32,769 nucleotides of DNA from NCBI GenBank assembly GCA_016927455.1, contig JAFGMQ010000090.1, positions 1 through 32,769 on the forward strand. Reading direction: 5' to 3'. The position numbers and the translations under genes were made by a program. The DNA is from Deltaproteobacteria bacterium (GTDB lineage Bacteria; Desulfobacterota; DSM-4660; Desulfatiglandales; Desulfatiglandaceae). The notes under the pieces were generated by a model. The model had not been told where the DNA came from. It did not search any database and saw nothing but the letters and a program-made list of their open reading frames with translations. This document shows, piece after piece, positions 25,264-32,769 of the stretch (position 1 is the first letter of the stretch; each line of letters opens with the position of its first letter).

Positions 25264-26628
25264 TTAAGGTGGTCCTGCGAAATCAATCCCATAGGCCTTG
25301 ATTTTTTTATGAAGGTTGCTTCGTTCAACACCGATAGCATCTGCTGTCTGCGAAATATTTCCGTCGCATTCCTTCAATTTACTTTCTATGAATGCCTTTT
25401 CAAATTCATTTTTTGCTTCTCTTAATTTGCCTGATGAAAAGGCAGTCATGAGATTATGTTCAACATCAAAGGATGCATTATAGGGCGAAGGGATGTCTTT
25501 TGCCAGAAGGACCCTGTCCTTGGTCATGATCATGAGCCTCTCTGTAAGGTTTTTAAGCTCGCGGATATTACCGGGCCATTCATATTTCTGAAGGACCTTA
25601 ATTGCCTCCTCAGAAAACTCTTTTTTTTCAATATTAGTGCTTAAGGAAAATTCCCTCAAAAATTCTTCCACTAACTCGGGAATATCTTCCACCCTTTCTC
25701 TGAGAGGCGCTACCCTTATCGGGATAACATTGAGTCTGAAATAAAGATCTTCTCTGAATGTCCCTTTTTCTATTTCAGCCTCAAGATCTTTATTTGTGGC
25801 TGCAAGCACTCTCACGTCCACCTTAATCGTCTTCACACCTCCAACTCTTTCAAACTTCTTCTCCTGTAGAATTCTCAGGGTCTTTGATTGAGCCTTTAAA
25901 CTCATATCTCCAATTTCATCCAGAAAAATAGTGCCTTCATGGGCAAGATCGAATTTTCCCTTCCTCATGCCGGAAGCACCTGTAAATGCACCTTTTTCGT
26001 GTCCGAAAAGCTCACTCTCTATAAGTTCTTCCGGGATTGCAGCACAATTCACTTCCACTATTGGCTTATGGTTTCGTTTGCTCAATCTGTGTATGGTATG
26101 GGCAACGAGTTCCTTTCCAGTTCCGTTTTCACCTGAAATAAGTACCCACGCGTCTGTAGGAGCTACTATTCTTATCTGCTCCCTTAGTTCTGTAACAGCC
26201 TTGCCGTGCCCGGTAATGCTGAATTTCTGCTTTTCTTTAAAAAGACTGATCTCCTCTTCAAGGCTGTTGTAATCAAGCGCATTATTTACTGACAAAAGAA
26301 GTTTTTCCAGCGAAAGAGGTTTTTCAATGAAATCATATGCGCCAAGCTTTGTTGCCTTTACAGCAGTTTCAATACTGCCATGACCTGACATCATAACCAC
26401 CTGAAGGTTTGGATAAGCATCCTTTATCTTAACCAGGGTCTCTATTCCATCCATTCCCGGCATCCATATATCAAGGAGGACAAGGTCGGGCATAACCTCC
26501 TCAATCTTTTCAAGGGCCTGAGTCCCGCTTATTGCACTGGTGACTTCAAAACCTTCATCGGAAAAAATACCTTCCAAAGTCTGTAGGATGCTCTCTTCAT
26601 CATCAACTAATAAAATGCTTCTTGCCAT
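25264..26628 (-). CDS. Sigma-54-dependent response regulator (NtrC/NtrX family)
   Basis: REC ARSILLVDDEESILQTL...DLVLLDIWMPGMDG; AAA+ GENGTGKE, GAFTGA motif, FLDEIGDM; C-terminal Fis-type HTH ECDGNISQTADAIGVERSNLHKKIKAYGI. Confidence 0.96.
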   Translation of the reverse strand: MARSILLVDDEESILQTLEGIFSDEGFEVTSAISGTQALEKIEEVMPDLVLLDIWMPGMDGIETLVKIKDAYPNLQVVMMSGHGSIETAVKATKLGAYDFIEKPLSLEKLLLSVNNALDYNSLEEEISLFKEKQKFSITGHGKAVTELREQIRIVAPTDAWVLISGENGTGKELVAHTIHRLSKRNHKPIVEVNCAAIPEELIESELFGHEKGAFTGASGMRKGKFDLAHEGTIFLDEIGDMSLKAQSKTLRILQEKKFERVGGVKTIKVDVRVLAATNKDLEAEIEKGTFREDLYFRLNVIPIRVAPLRERVEDIPELVEEFLREFSLSTNIEKKEFSEEAIKVLQKYEWPGNIRELKNLTERLMIMTKDRVLLAKDIPSPYNASFDVEHNLMTAFSSGKLREAKNEFEKAFIESKLKECDGNISQTADAIGVERSNLHKKIKAYGIDFAGPP

Positions 26629-26692
26629 AAAACTGCCTCATGGATCATGCAATGTCTTTTAAAGATAATAGCTTTCTGATAATTTCCTGTTT

Positions 26693-27817
26693 CTATTTTC
26701 TCATCATTTTAAGTGCTATTTCAGCAGTTTTTTCAGATGCTCCAACCTTACCCAGGCTTTGTTTAACATATTTCATTTTGTTTTTCATTACATTCATGGC
26801 TTCCTTGTTTTCAAGAATATTCAAAATTTCACCGGCAAGCCTCTCCGGAGTCGCTTCATTCTGAATTAATTCACTCACAACCCTTTCGCCTGCAATAAGG
26901 TTGACCAGCCCAATAAAAGAGGTCTTGATAACTTTTTTTGCAAGCCAGTAGGAAAAAGGAGATATCTTGTATACGATGACCATTGGGACACCCATGACAG
27001 CGGTTTCAAGAGTTGCCGTTCCAGATGTCACCATGGCAGCGTCGCAAATGCTGAGGGCACTGTAAATGCTGCTTTCGCATACCTCTATTGAAATCCTTGA
27101 ACCTTCTATAAAAGACTGGACGAATTTTTGATCAATTGTCGGAGCCAATGGTAAGATGTATTTGATGCTGCCATATCTTTTCTCCAGAATTTCCGCAGCG
27201 CTGATCATAACAGGCAGCAGATTCCTTATCTCTTCAATGCGGCTTCCGGGTATTATTCCAACAACAGGGCAGTTCGATTCAGGGATAGACGGGAAGTATT
27301 CCTTTGAAACCGAATCAAGAACAGGATGTCCTACATAATCAACTGCAATTCCGCTATTCTTAAAGAAATCCACCTCAAAGGGGAGTATTACAGCCAAATG
27401 ATCAATACGCCTGGCAATCTTTTTTACCCGCCCTCTTCTCCATGCCCATACCTGAGGCGCAATATAGTACAATACAGGCACATTAAATTTCTTTGCCGTC
27501 TTTGCAACATGAAGATTAAAGCCGGGATAGTCGATAAGGATTAAAAGGTCAGGACGGGATTTTTTCAGGATAGTCTTGATCTGTTTTGCTGCCCTGGCAA
27601 TTATTCCAAGCTTGGAGAATCCCTCGGTCAGGCCCACAACTGCCATATCCGAAGACGAAAAAATAATCTTAACTCCAGCGTCTTCCATTTTTTTGCCTCC
27701 AATACCCCAGAAAACAATTCCCGGGTCAGAACGCATCATCGCCCTGACGAGATTGGAAGCATGCAGATCGGCTGAGGCCTCTCCGGCCACGATTACTACA
27801 AATTTAAAGTTTCTCAC
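26693..27817 (-). CDS. lpxB: Lipid-A-disaccharide synthase LpxB
   Basis: VIVAGEASADLHASNLVRAM...IDYPGFNLHVAKTAKKFNVPVLYYIAPQVWAWRRGRVKKI...LPFEVDFFKNSGIAVDYVGHPVLD...VTSGTATLETAVMGVPMVIVYK: diagnostic LpxB. Confidence 0.97.
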   Translation of the reverse strand: MRNFKFVVIVAGEASADLHASNLVRAMMRSDPGIVFWGIGGKKMEDAGVKIIFSSSDMAVVGLTEGFSKLGIIARAAKQIKTILKKSRPDLLILIDYPGFNLHVAKTAKKFNVPVLYYIAPQVWAWRRGRVKKIARRIDHLAVILPFEVDFFKNSGIAVDYVGHPVLDSVSKEYFPSIPESNCPVVGIIPGSRIEEIRNLLPVMISAAEILEKRYGSIKYILPLAPTIDQKFVQSFIEGSRISIEVCESSIYSALSICDAAMVTSGTATLETAVMGVPMVIVYKISPFSYWLAKKVIKTSFIGLVNLIAGERVVSELIQNEATPERLAGEILNILENKEAMNVMKNKMKYVKQSLGKVGASEKTAEIALKMMRK

Positions 27818-27823
27818 GTCAAT

Positions 27824-28795
27824 TCAGCAAATGGCTTTAAAACTCCTGCATCCGGTTTCAATCTGATCAATGATATTAAGGGCAACCTTAAGTGCCCTTA
27901 CACCATCCTGTCCACTCACAACAGGTCTGGATCCGTCAACGACTGCCTCAACAAATGATGAAATCTCATCAGCCAGGGCATCGCTGTCCGGGTATTTCAT
28001 CTTATTTGATGTGATTTGAGGAAAGCTGTTTGAATTATTACCTTCATTCAGCAGACCGGTTACACTGACTTCTTTCTTAAAGCAATCAACTGAAATATAT
28101 GCATCCGGCTGGAAGATCCTGATCTTTCTCAAAGTTCTGTTAGACACCCTGCTCGCCGTCAGGTTTGCTACAGTACCGTTTTCAAAGATCATTCTTACAT
28201 TGGCAATATCTGTCTTATCCGTGACAACGGACAGACCCACAGCATGAACCTCTTTAACTTCAGACGGAACAGCATTCAGGATAATGTCCAGGTCATGGAT
28301 CATCAGATCAAGGGTTACATCCACCCCTGTTCCTCTTGTAGTAAAAAGATTCATGCGATGAGATTCAATAAATATTGGATTTCTCAGCAATGACTGCATT
28401 TTCACTACTGCCGGATTAAACCTCTCAACATGACCAACCTGAAGAACAAGATCTTTTTCCTGTGCTATGCGGATAAGCATGTCCGCATCTTGAAGATTAT
28501 ATGTGATAGGCTTTTCAATAAGCAGATGGACACCTTTTGAAAGGATATCTCTTGCAACCTCGAAATGATTTTCAGTGGGCACTGCAAGACTGACTGCATC
28601 CACCATGTCAAGCAGGTCTTCGTGCCTTTCAAAGGCATTCGTATTATATTTTCGTCCTATCTCATCAGATCGGGCAGTATTTGTATCCACCACGCCTGCA
28701 AATTCTACAGACGGGAGAGCCATATATTTCTGAACATGATATTCTCCAAGGTGGCCTGCCCCTATTACTCCGACTCTAAGCTTCTTTTGCTCCAA
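27824..28795 (-). CDS. Gfo/Idh/MocA family NAD(P)-dependent oxidoreductase
   Basis: LRVGVIGAGHLGEYHVQKYMALPSVEFAGVVDTNTARSDEIGRKY...DAVSLAVPTENHFEVARDILSKGVHLLIEKPITYNLQDADMLI...QVGHVERFNPAV (EKP motif). Confidence 0.95.
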   Translation of the reverse strand: MEQKKLRVGVIGAGHLGEYHVQKYMALPSVEFAGVVDTNTARSDEIGRKYNTNAFERHEDLLDMVDAVSLAVPTENHFEVARDILSKGVHLLIEKPITYNLQDADMLIRIAQEKDLVLQVGHVERFNPAVVKMQSLLRNPIFIESHRMNLFTTRGTGVDVTLDLMIHDLDIILNAVPSEVKEVHAVGLSVVTDKTDIANVRMIFENGTVANLTASRVSNRTLRKIRIFQPDAYISVDCFKKEVSVTGLLNEGNNSNSFPQITSNKMKYPDSDALADEISSFVEAVVDGSRPVVSGQDGVRALKVALNIIDQIETGCRSFKAIC

Positions 28796-28900
28796 TTATT
28801 TACACCCCGGTTTTCCGCTTATTTAAAATCCTTATCCCCTGTTCTGCCTGCAGATACTGATTTATTTTTTGTTTCATCAGCCAAGTTTTATAATGCATTC

Positions 28901-29701
28901 TCATATGGATATAATGGCTATGCCTGAATTATCAGCATAATCCACCATCTCCTTCCTGTTAAAAACCAGTGTTTTTCCGGCCTCTATCGCCAGTGCAGAC
29001 GCCCTGACACTGGACATTGTCTTTACTGTTTCAAATCCAACGGTCGGCAGGTCAAATCTGAGATCCTGGTTCGGCTTGCACACTTTAACCACAACTGCCT
29101 TCTCCCTTGCAAGCGCCCCTCCTCTCCTGATAGTCTCATCAGTGCCTTCTATTGCTTCCACAGCAAGCACCGTCTTTTTCCTGACAACCAAACACTGGCC
29201 TATATCAAGGCGACCAAGCTCTTTTGCCATATTCCAGCCGAATCTGATATCTTCCTTTTCGGCTCGACTCGGCCTCCTCTTTGTTAAATATCCGGGTTCA
29301 GCAAAAAGTTCAGATAAAAAAGATACAGAGCTTATTATTTCTATTCCTTCCTTTGCCAATGCCCTGTCAACTGCCTTCAGAATATTGTCATCGTGAAATA
29401 TGGCAAGCCTTGAAATAACGGCAGCACCCGCAAGGTCGGGCATAACATTTTCAAACATTCGCCTCTTGGTTATTGACCCCGCCATTAAAGCCCTGCAGAC
29501 CCCGTTTTTTTTCAGGGATTTGATCAAGTGCCCAAGTTGACCCAATTTTATCCAGACAATTTCATCAACCCTGTCTGCCAGAGACAAGTCCGTTTCGCCA
29601 ATATGAGCAACTGCGATAATACGCAAGCCCTTTTTTCTTGCGGCCTCAGCCACCATTAATGGAAACTGCCCGCCACCGGCTATAAGGCCCAGATTTTCCA
29701 T
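28901..29701 (-). CDS. lpxI: UDP-2,3-diacylglucosamine diphosphatase LpxI
   Basis: LGLIAGGGQFPLMVAEAARKKGLRIIAVAHIGETD...WIKLGQLGHLIKSLKKNGVCRALMAGSITKRRMF...IGQCLVVRKKTVLAVEAIEGTDETIRRGG...VVVKVCKPNQDLRFDLPTVGFETV: LpxI; flanked by lpxA. Confidence 0.94.
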   Translation of the reverse strand: MENLGLIAGGGQFPLMVAEAARKKGLRIIAVAHIGETDLSLADRVDEIVWIKLGQLGHLIKSLKKNGVCRALMAGSITKRRMFENVMPDLAGAAVISRLAIFHDDNILKAVDRALAKEGIEIISSVSFLSELFAEPGYLTKRRPSRAEKEDIRFGWNMAKELGRLDIGQCLVVRKKTVLAVEAIEGTDETIRRGGALAREKAVVVKVCKPNQDLRFDLPTVGFETVKTMSSVRASALAIEAGKTLVFNRKEMVDYADNSGIAIISI

Positions 29702-29702
29702 A

Positions 29703-30476
29703 TTACCGCATTATTCCCCTCTTTGACCCATGAAGAAAATCCAGGAGCATCTTCAGTTGAGGAGAATCCGGCACCTCCTTTTTTACCTGCTCTATACCTT
29801 CTTCAAGTCTTTTTTTCCCGCGCCAGATAATTCTATAGGCCATCTTAAGGCCATCGATTGTTTCCTGCGAAAAGCCCTGTCTTGACAATCCTTTTCTGTT
29901 AATCCCGAAAAGCCTTGCTCTTGAACCGGCCGTAATCATAAAGGGAGGAACATCCTGAACAATTCCTGATTTGCCGCCAATAAAGGCATAGGCCCCGATT
30001 CTTACAAATTGATGGACAGCAACAAGTCCGCCAAGAATAGCGTGATCGCCAACTGTTATGTGGCCGCCGAGTGTTGCACAGTTGGACATTATAACCCTGT
30101 TCCCTACAAAACAGTCATGGGCAATGTGGGCATAGGCCATGATGTAGTTTTGACTGCCTATGACCGTTTTCCATTCCTGTTTGGTCGTTGCCAGATTTAC
30201 TGTGACATATTCCCTTATAATATTGTCATTGCCAATAATAATACGTGTATCCTCCCCCTTATAGGTTAAATCCTGCGGAGGGTTGCCAATGGAGCAAAAG
30301 GGATATATCTTGTTTCTTTCTCCAATTTCGGTATGACCTTCAATAACCACATGGGCTCCGATCTCCGTATCACGACCGATTATAACATGATCTCCAATGC
30401 TGCTGAATGGCCCTATTTTAACACCAGGCCCGATCTGGGCTTGCGGGCTTACTACCGCTGAAGAATTAATTCCCAT
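29703..30476 (-). CDS. lpxA: Acyl-ACP--UDP-N-acetylglucosamine O-acyltransferase LpxA
   Basis: Hexapeptide-repeat protein; GDHVIIGRDTEIGAHVVIEGHTEIGERNKIYPFCSIGNPPQDLTYKGEDTRIIIGNDNIIREYVTVN...AYAHIAHDCFVGNRVIMSNCATLGGHITVGDHAILGGLVAVHQFVRIG...GIVQDVPPFM. Confidence 0.96.
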   Translation of the reverse strand: MGINSSAVVSPQAQIGPGVKIGPFSSIGDHVIIGRDTEIGAHVVIEGHTEIGERNKIYPFCSIGNPPQDLTYKGEDTRIIIGNDNIIREYVTVNLATTKQEWKTVIGSQNYIMAYAHIAHDCFVGNRVIMSNCATLGGHITVGDHAILGGLVAVHQFVRIGAYAFIGGKSGIVQDVPPFMITAGSRARLFGINRKGLSRQGFSQETIDGLKMAYRIIWRGKKRLEEGIEQVKKEVPDSPQLKMLLDFLHGSKRGIMR

Positions 30477-30559
30477 TATTTTCCTCTTTAAAATAATAAA
30501 GCTGAACGCTTATTGAACCTGCACAATCAGTCATTTACCCAACTGAATCCTGCCCTCGG

Positions 30560-31003
30560 TCAGCCAATAGTGGCAACGAGTTCTGCCTCAGCAGCCAGAT
30601 CATTCAAAACAAAGGCCTTGCCAGCCATTTTCCATACCTTCGATCCTGTCCTCAGGGCCTCTACCCGAAAGATGAGTTGATCACCGGGAACCACCGGTCT
30701 GCGGAATTTAACCTTGTCCATTGACATGAAATATATTGAGTCACCAAATCCTTCCTTCTCATCAAAAACAGAAAGCCTTGCAAGAACTCCCCCTGTCTGG
30801 GCCATAGCCTCAACAATAAGAACTCCGGGCATTATCGGTTTCTCCGGAAAATGACCCTGGAAAAAGGCCTCATTGACCGTCACATTTTTAATTCCCGTAG
30901 CTTTTTTTCCAAGTTCCAGCTCGGTAATGCGGTCAACCAGTAAAAATGGGTACCTGTGCGGAAGTATTTTTATAATATCTTCATAAAATAGGGGTAATTT
31001 CAT
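30560..31003 (-). CDS. fabZ: 3-hydroxyacyl-ACP dehydratase FabZ
   Basis: IIKILPHRYPFLLVDRITELELGKKATGIKNVTVNEAFFQGHFPEKPIMPGVLIVEAMAQTGGVL: diagnostic FabZ. Confidence 0.97.
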   Translation of the reverse strand: MKLPLFYEDIIKILPHRYPFLLVDRITELELGKKATGIKNVTVNEAFFQGHFPEKPIMPGVLIVEAMAQTGGVLARLSVFDEKEGFGDSIYFMSMDKVKFRRPVVPGDQLIFRVEALRTGSKVWKMAGKAFVLNDLAAEAELVATIG

Positions 31004-31018
31004 TATTGAGTTTGCTCC

Positions 31019-32047
31019 TTAAGCCAATTTCTTTTCAAGTTCTTCTATACATCTTTCGCAATTTCTCAACCTTTCATTTAACTGAGGCATTCTCGTGATA
31101 AGGCCTGAGGTTTTAAGCCAGAGACGATGCGGCATTGCAGGGCATCCTGAAACGACATCTCCCGGGCTGACAGATTTTGCAACACCTGACTGAGACCCTA
31201 TCATAACCCTGTCGCCTATTTCCACATGATCTGAAATACCGACCTGTCCGCCTATAATGACCTCACGGCCCACATGAACGCTGCCGGAGATACCCGCTTG
31301 TGCCACTATGATAGTATTTTCACCGATCACGACATTATGCGCAATCTGAACCAGATTATCTGTCTTGACGCCGCTTTTTATCCAGGTCTTACCGAGTGCA
31401 GCCCTGTCAATGCAGTTATTTGCTCCAATCTCCACATTGTCATCAATCTGAACAATACCGAGCTGTGGAACTTTAACAGACTCGGCGCCATCTCTTACAA
31501 AACCGAAACCATCGCTTCCAATAACCGTTCCTGAATGAATTATTACACTGTTTCCTATCAGACAGTCCTGCAAAACAGTAACATTAGGGTAAATCACTGT
31601 ATTTCTGCCAATCCTGACCCTGTCACCGATAAAGACTCCCGGGAATAAAACAGAATCATCCCCCACACTGCAATCTTTCCCTATATATACCCCGGGATAA
31701 ATGGATACATTTTTTCCTGTCCTGGAGCTTTCGTGAATAACAGCAAGCCCGCTAACTCCATCATGCTTCGGAACTGGAGGAGAAAAAAGTCCTGCGACTC
31801 TGGCATAGGCGAGGCCGGGATTGGAAACAACAACCTGGGGCCCCTTGAAAATAGAGTTTATTTCCGATACTATCAAAGCAGAAGCCCTGGTAATGCCAAG
31901 GCTCTCTTTGAAGCGGCGATCAGCAAAAAAACTTATCTCCCCGGGTTTGGCAGTGTCAAGTGAGTTTACTCCTGAAATATTGACATCTTCGTTTCCATGC
32001 ACCGTCCCGGCTATCAGCTCGGCGATTTTCTTAAGTTTTATTTTCAC
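31019..32047 (-). CDS. lpxD: UDP-3-O-(3-hydroxyacyl)glucosamine N-acyltransferase LpxD
   Basis: Hexapeptide-repeat protein with LpxD N-terminus (GEISFFADRRFKESLGITRASALIV) and GSDGFGFVRD...VKVPQLGIVQIDDNVEIGANNCIDRAALGKTWIKSGVKTDNLVQIAHNVVIGENTIIVAQAGISGS. Confidence 0.97.
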   Translation of the reverse strand: MKIKLKKIAELIAGTVHGNEDVNISGVNSLDTAKPGEISFFADRRFKESLGITRASALIVSEINSIFKGPQVVVSNPGLAYARVAGLFSPPVPKHDGVSGLAVIHESSRTGKNVSIYPGVYIGKDCSVGDDSVLFPGVFIGDRVRIGRNTVIYPNVTVLQDCLIGNSVIIHSGTVIGSDGFGFVRDGAESVKVPQLGIVQIDDNVEIGANNCIDRAALGKTWIKSGVKTDNLVQIAHNVVIGENTIIVAQAGISGSVHVGREVIIGGQVGISDHVEIGDRVMIGSQSGVAKSVSPGDVVSGCPAMPHRLWLKTSGLITRMPQLNERLRNCERCIEELEKKLA

Positions 32048-32059
32048 CCTTCAAATACC

Positions 32060-32584
32060 TTATTGTTTCTCCTGGTCGTAAATCTGAATAACCTTCTGGG
32101 TAATATCAATGGCCCTGTCAACATACAGAAGGCCTATTCCTTTTCTTTCAAGGATAACAGTATAGCCTTCCTTCTCTCCAATCTTATCGACTATCTGGTC
32201 TATTTCCTTGCCGACTTTGTTGGTCAGAGCTAATTCTTCTTCTTTCATTTCCTGTGTGTATTCATCATACAGGTATTTGAAATGCCTTCTTTTTTTAGCT
32301 AATTCCCGCTGTCTGTCCTCTTTGGCATCAAGGCTTAACATCATGCTTTGCTTTTTTAATTCTTCCTCAAGTTTCATTAATTCATCTCTTTCCTTGTCGA
32401 GTTTTTTCTGCAATGCCTCAAATTTAAGCCTGAATTCATCCTTTATTTTTGCAAATGTCTTTGACTTCTCCTGAATCTCCTGAACATCGATAACGCCAAT
32501 TTTAATCTTTTCTGCGCAAAAAGCATAGTTTTGCAGGCCCAAAATAAGTGCCATGCCCAATACCCAACAAAATATTTTTTTCAT
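32060..32584 (-). CDS. OmpH/Skp family periplasmic chaperone
   Basis: Signal peptide MKKIFCWVLGMALILGLQNYAFCAEKIKIGVIDVQEIQEKSKTFAKIKDEFRLKFEALQKKLDKERDELMKLEEELKKQ...AIDITQKVIQIYDQ. Start at 32584 chosen because the signal peptide begins there, not at 32638. Confidence 0.9.
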   Translation of the reverse strand: MKKIFCWVLGMALILGLQNYAFCAEKIKIGVIDVQEIQEKSKTFAKIKDEFRLKFEALQKKLDKERDELMKLEEELKKQSMMLSLDAKEDRQRELAKKRRHFKYLYDEYTQEMKEEELALTNKVGKEIDQIVDKIGEKEGYTVILERKGIGLLYVDRAIDITQKVIQIYDQEKQ

Positions 32585-32670
32585 TTTACCCCCCTCATCT
32601 GTTAAAATCTTCTGACAGCCCCGCATTCGCCCATTCACATCCCATGGCTTCTAAATTTTTTTAATCTCTA

Positions 32671-32755
32671 CGGGTATAATTTCCCGAAGCTTGCTTCGTC
32701 TTGTCATCCCGGACTTGATAAGCCTGCCCCGGACCTCGTTTCGGGGGGATCCAGT
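32671..32755. repeat. Probable dispersed intergenic repeat with several small hairpins
   Basis: CGGG(32671-32674)/CCCG(32683-32686), perfect CGAAGC-tt-GCTTCG (32685-32698), then GTCATCCCGGACTTGAT...CCCCGGA/TTCGGGG (32727-32746)...GGATCCAGTC, resembling GTCATCCCGGACTTGATCCGGGATCCAG-type intergenic repeats. Only one copy is visible here. Confidence 0.5.
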
Positions 32756-32769
32756 CAAGCATGTTTCTG

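Noticed and set aside
25931-26272. 113-aa plus-strand ORF
   Set aside because: Antisense to the conserved AAA+ domain of the sigma-54 regulator; shadow ORF.
1-32769. CRISPR array, IS element, prophage, defence island or retron
   Set aside because: No regularly spaced repeats, transposase, integrase, reverse transcriptase or known defence-gene signatures were seen in any frame.

Overview
The window is a gene-dense, mostly chromosomal housekeeping segment, probably from a Gram-negative anaerobic deltaproteobacterium (Desulfobacterota-like). That assignment is inferred from gene content; no taxonomy could be computed. Minus-strand blocks: (i) partial hflX and a LUD-domain gene; (ii) an SH3 protein, a PEBP/YbhB-like gene, moaC, a divergent moaE, hemA, ccsA/hemX, a siroheme synthase N-terminal-domain protein (Met8/CysG-N type) and a radical SAM gene; (iii) recD2 and an HU gene with a clear intrinsic terminator; (iv) an exported ATPase-less Lon(S16)-PDZ protease and a secreted SH3 protein; (v) a hybrid histidine kinase with an adjacent periplasmic binding lipoprotein; (vi) a lipid A block (skp/ompH, lpxD, fabZ, lpxA, lpxI, Gfo/Idh/MocA oxidoreductase, lpxB) followed by a sigma-54 response regulator. 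Plus-strand genes: a large orphan polytopic membrane protein, a divergent thymidylate synthase family protein, rlmN, hisI-hisG, a PLP aminotransferase and engB. I saw no tRNA, rRNA, CRISPR, IS element, prophage or obvious defence island. No clear-cut new system is evident. The best second-look items are the binding-protein/hybrid-kinase pair, the orphan membrane protein next to the exported Lon-like protease, the CX4CX2C radical SAM gene upstream of siroheme/hemA genes, and the oxidoreductase embedded in the lpx operon.
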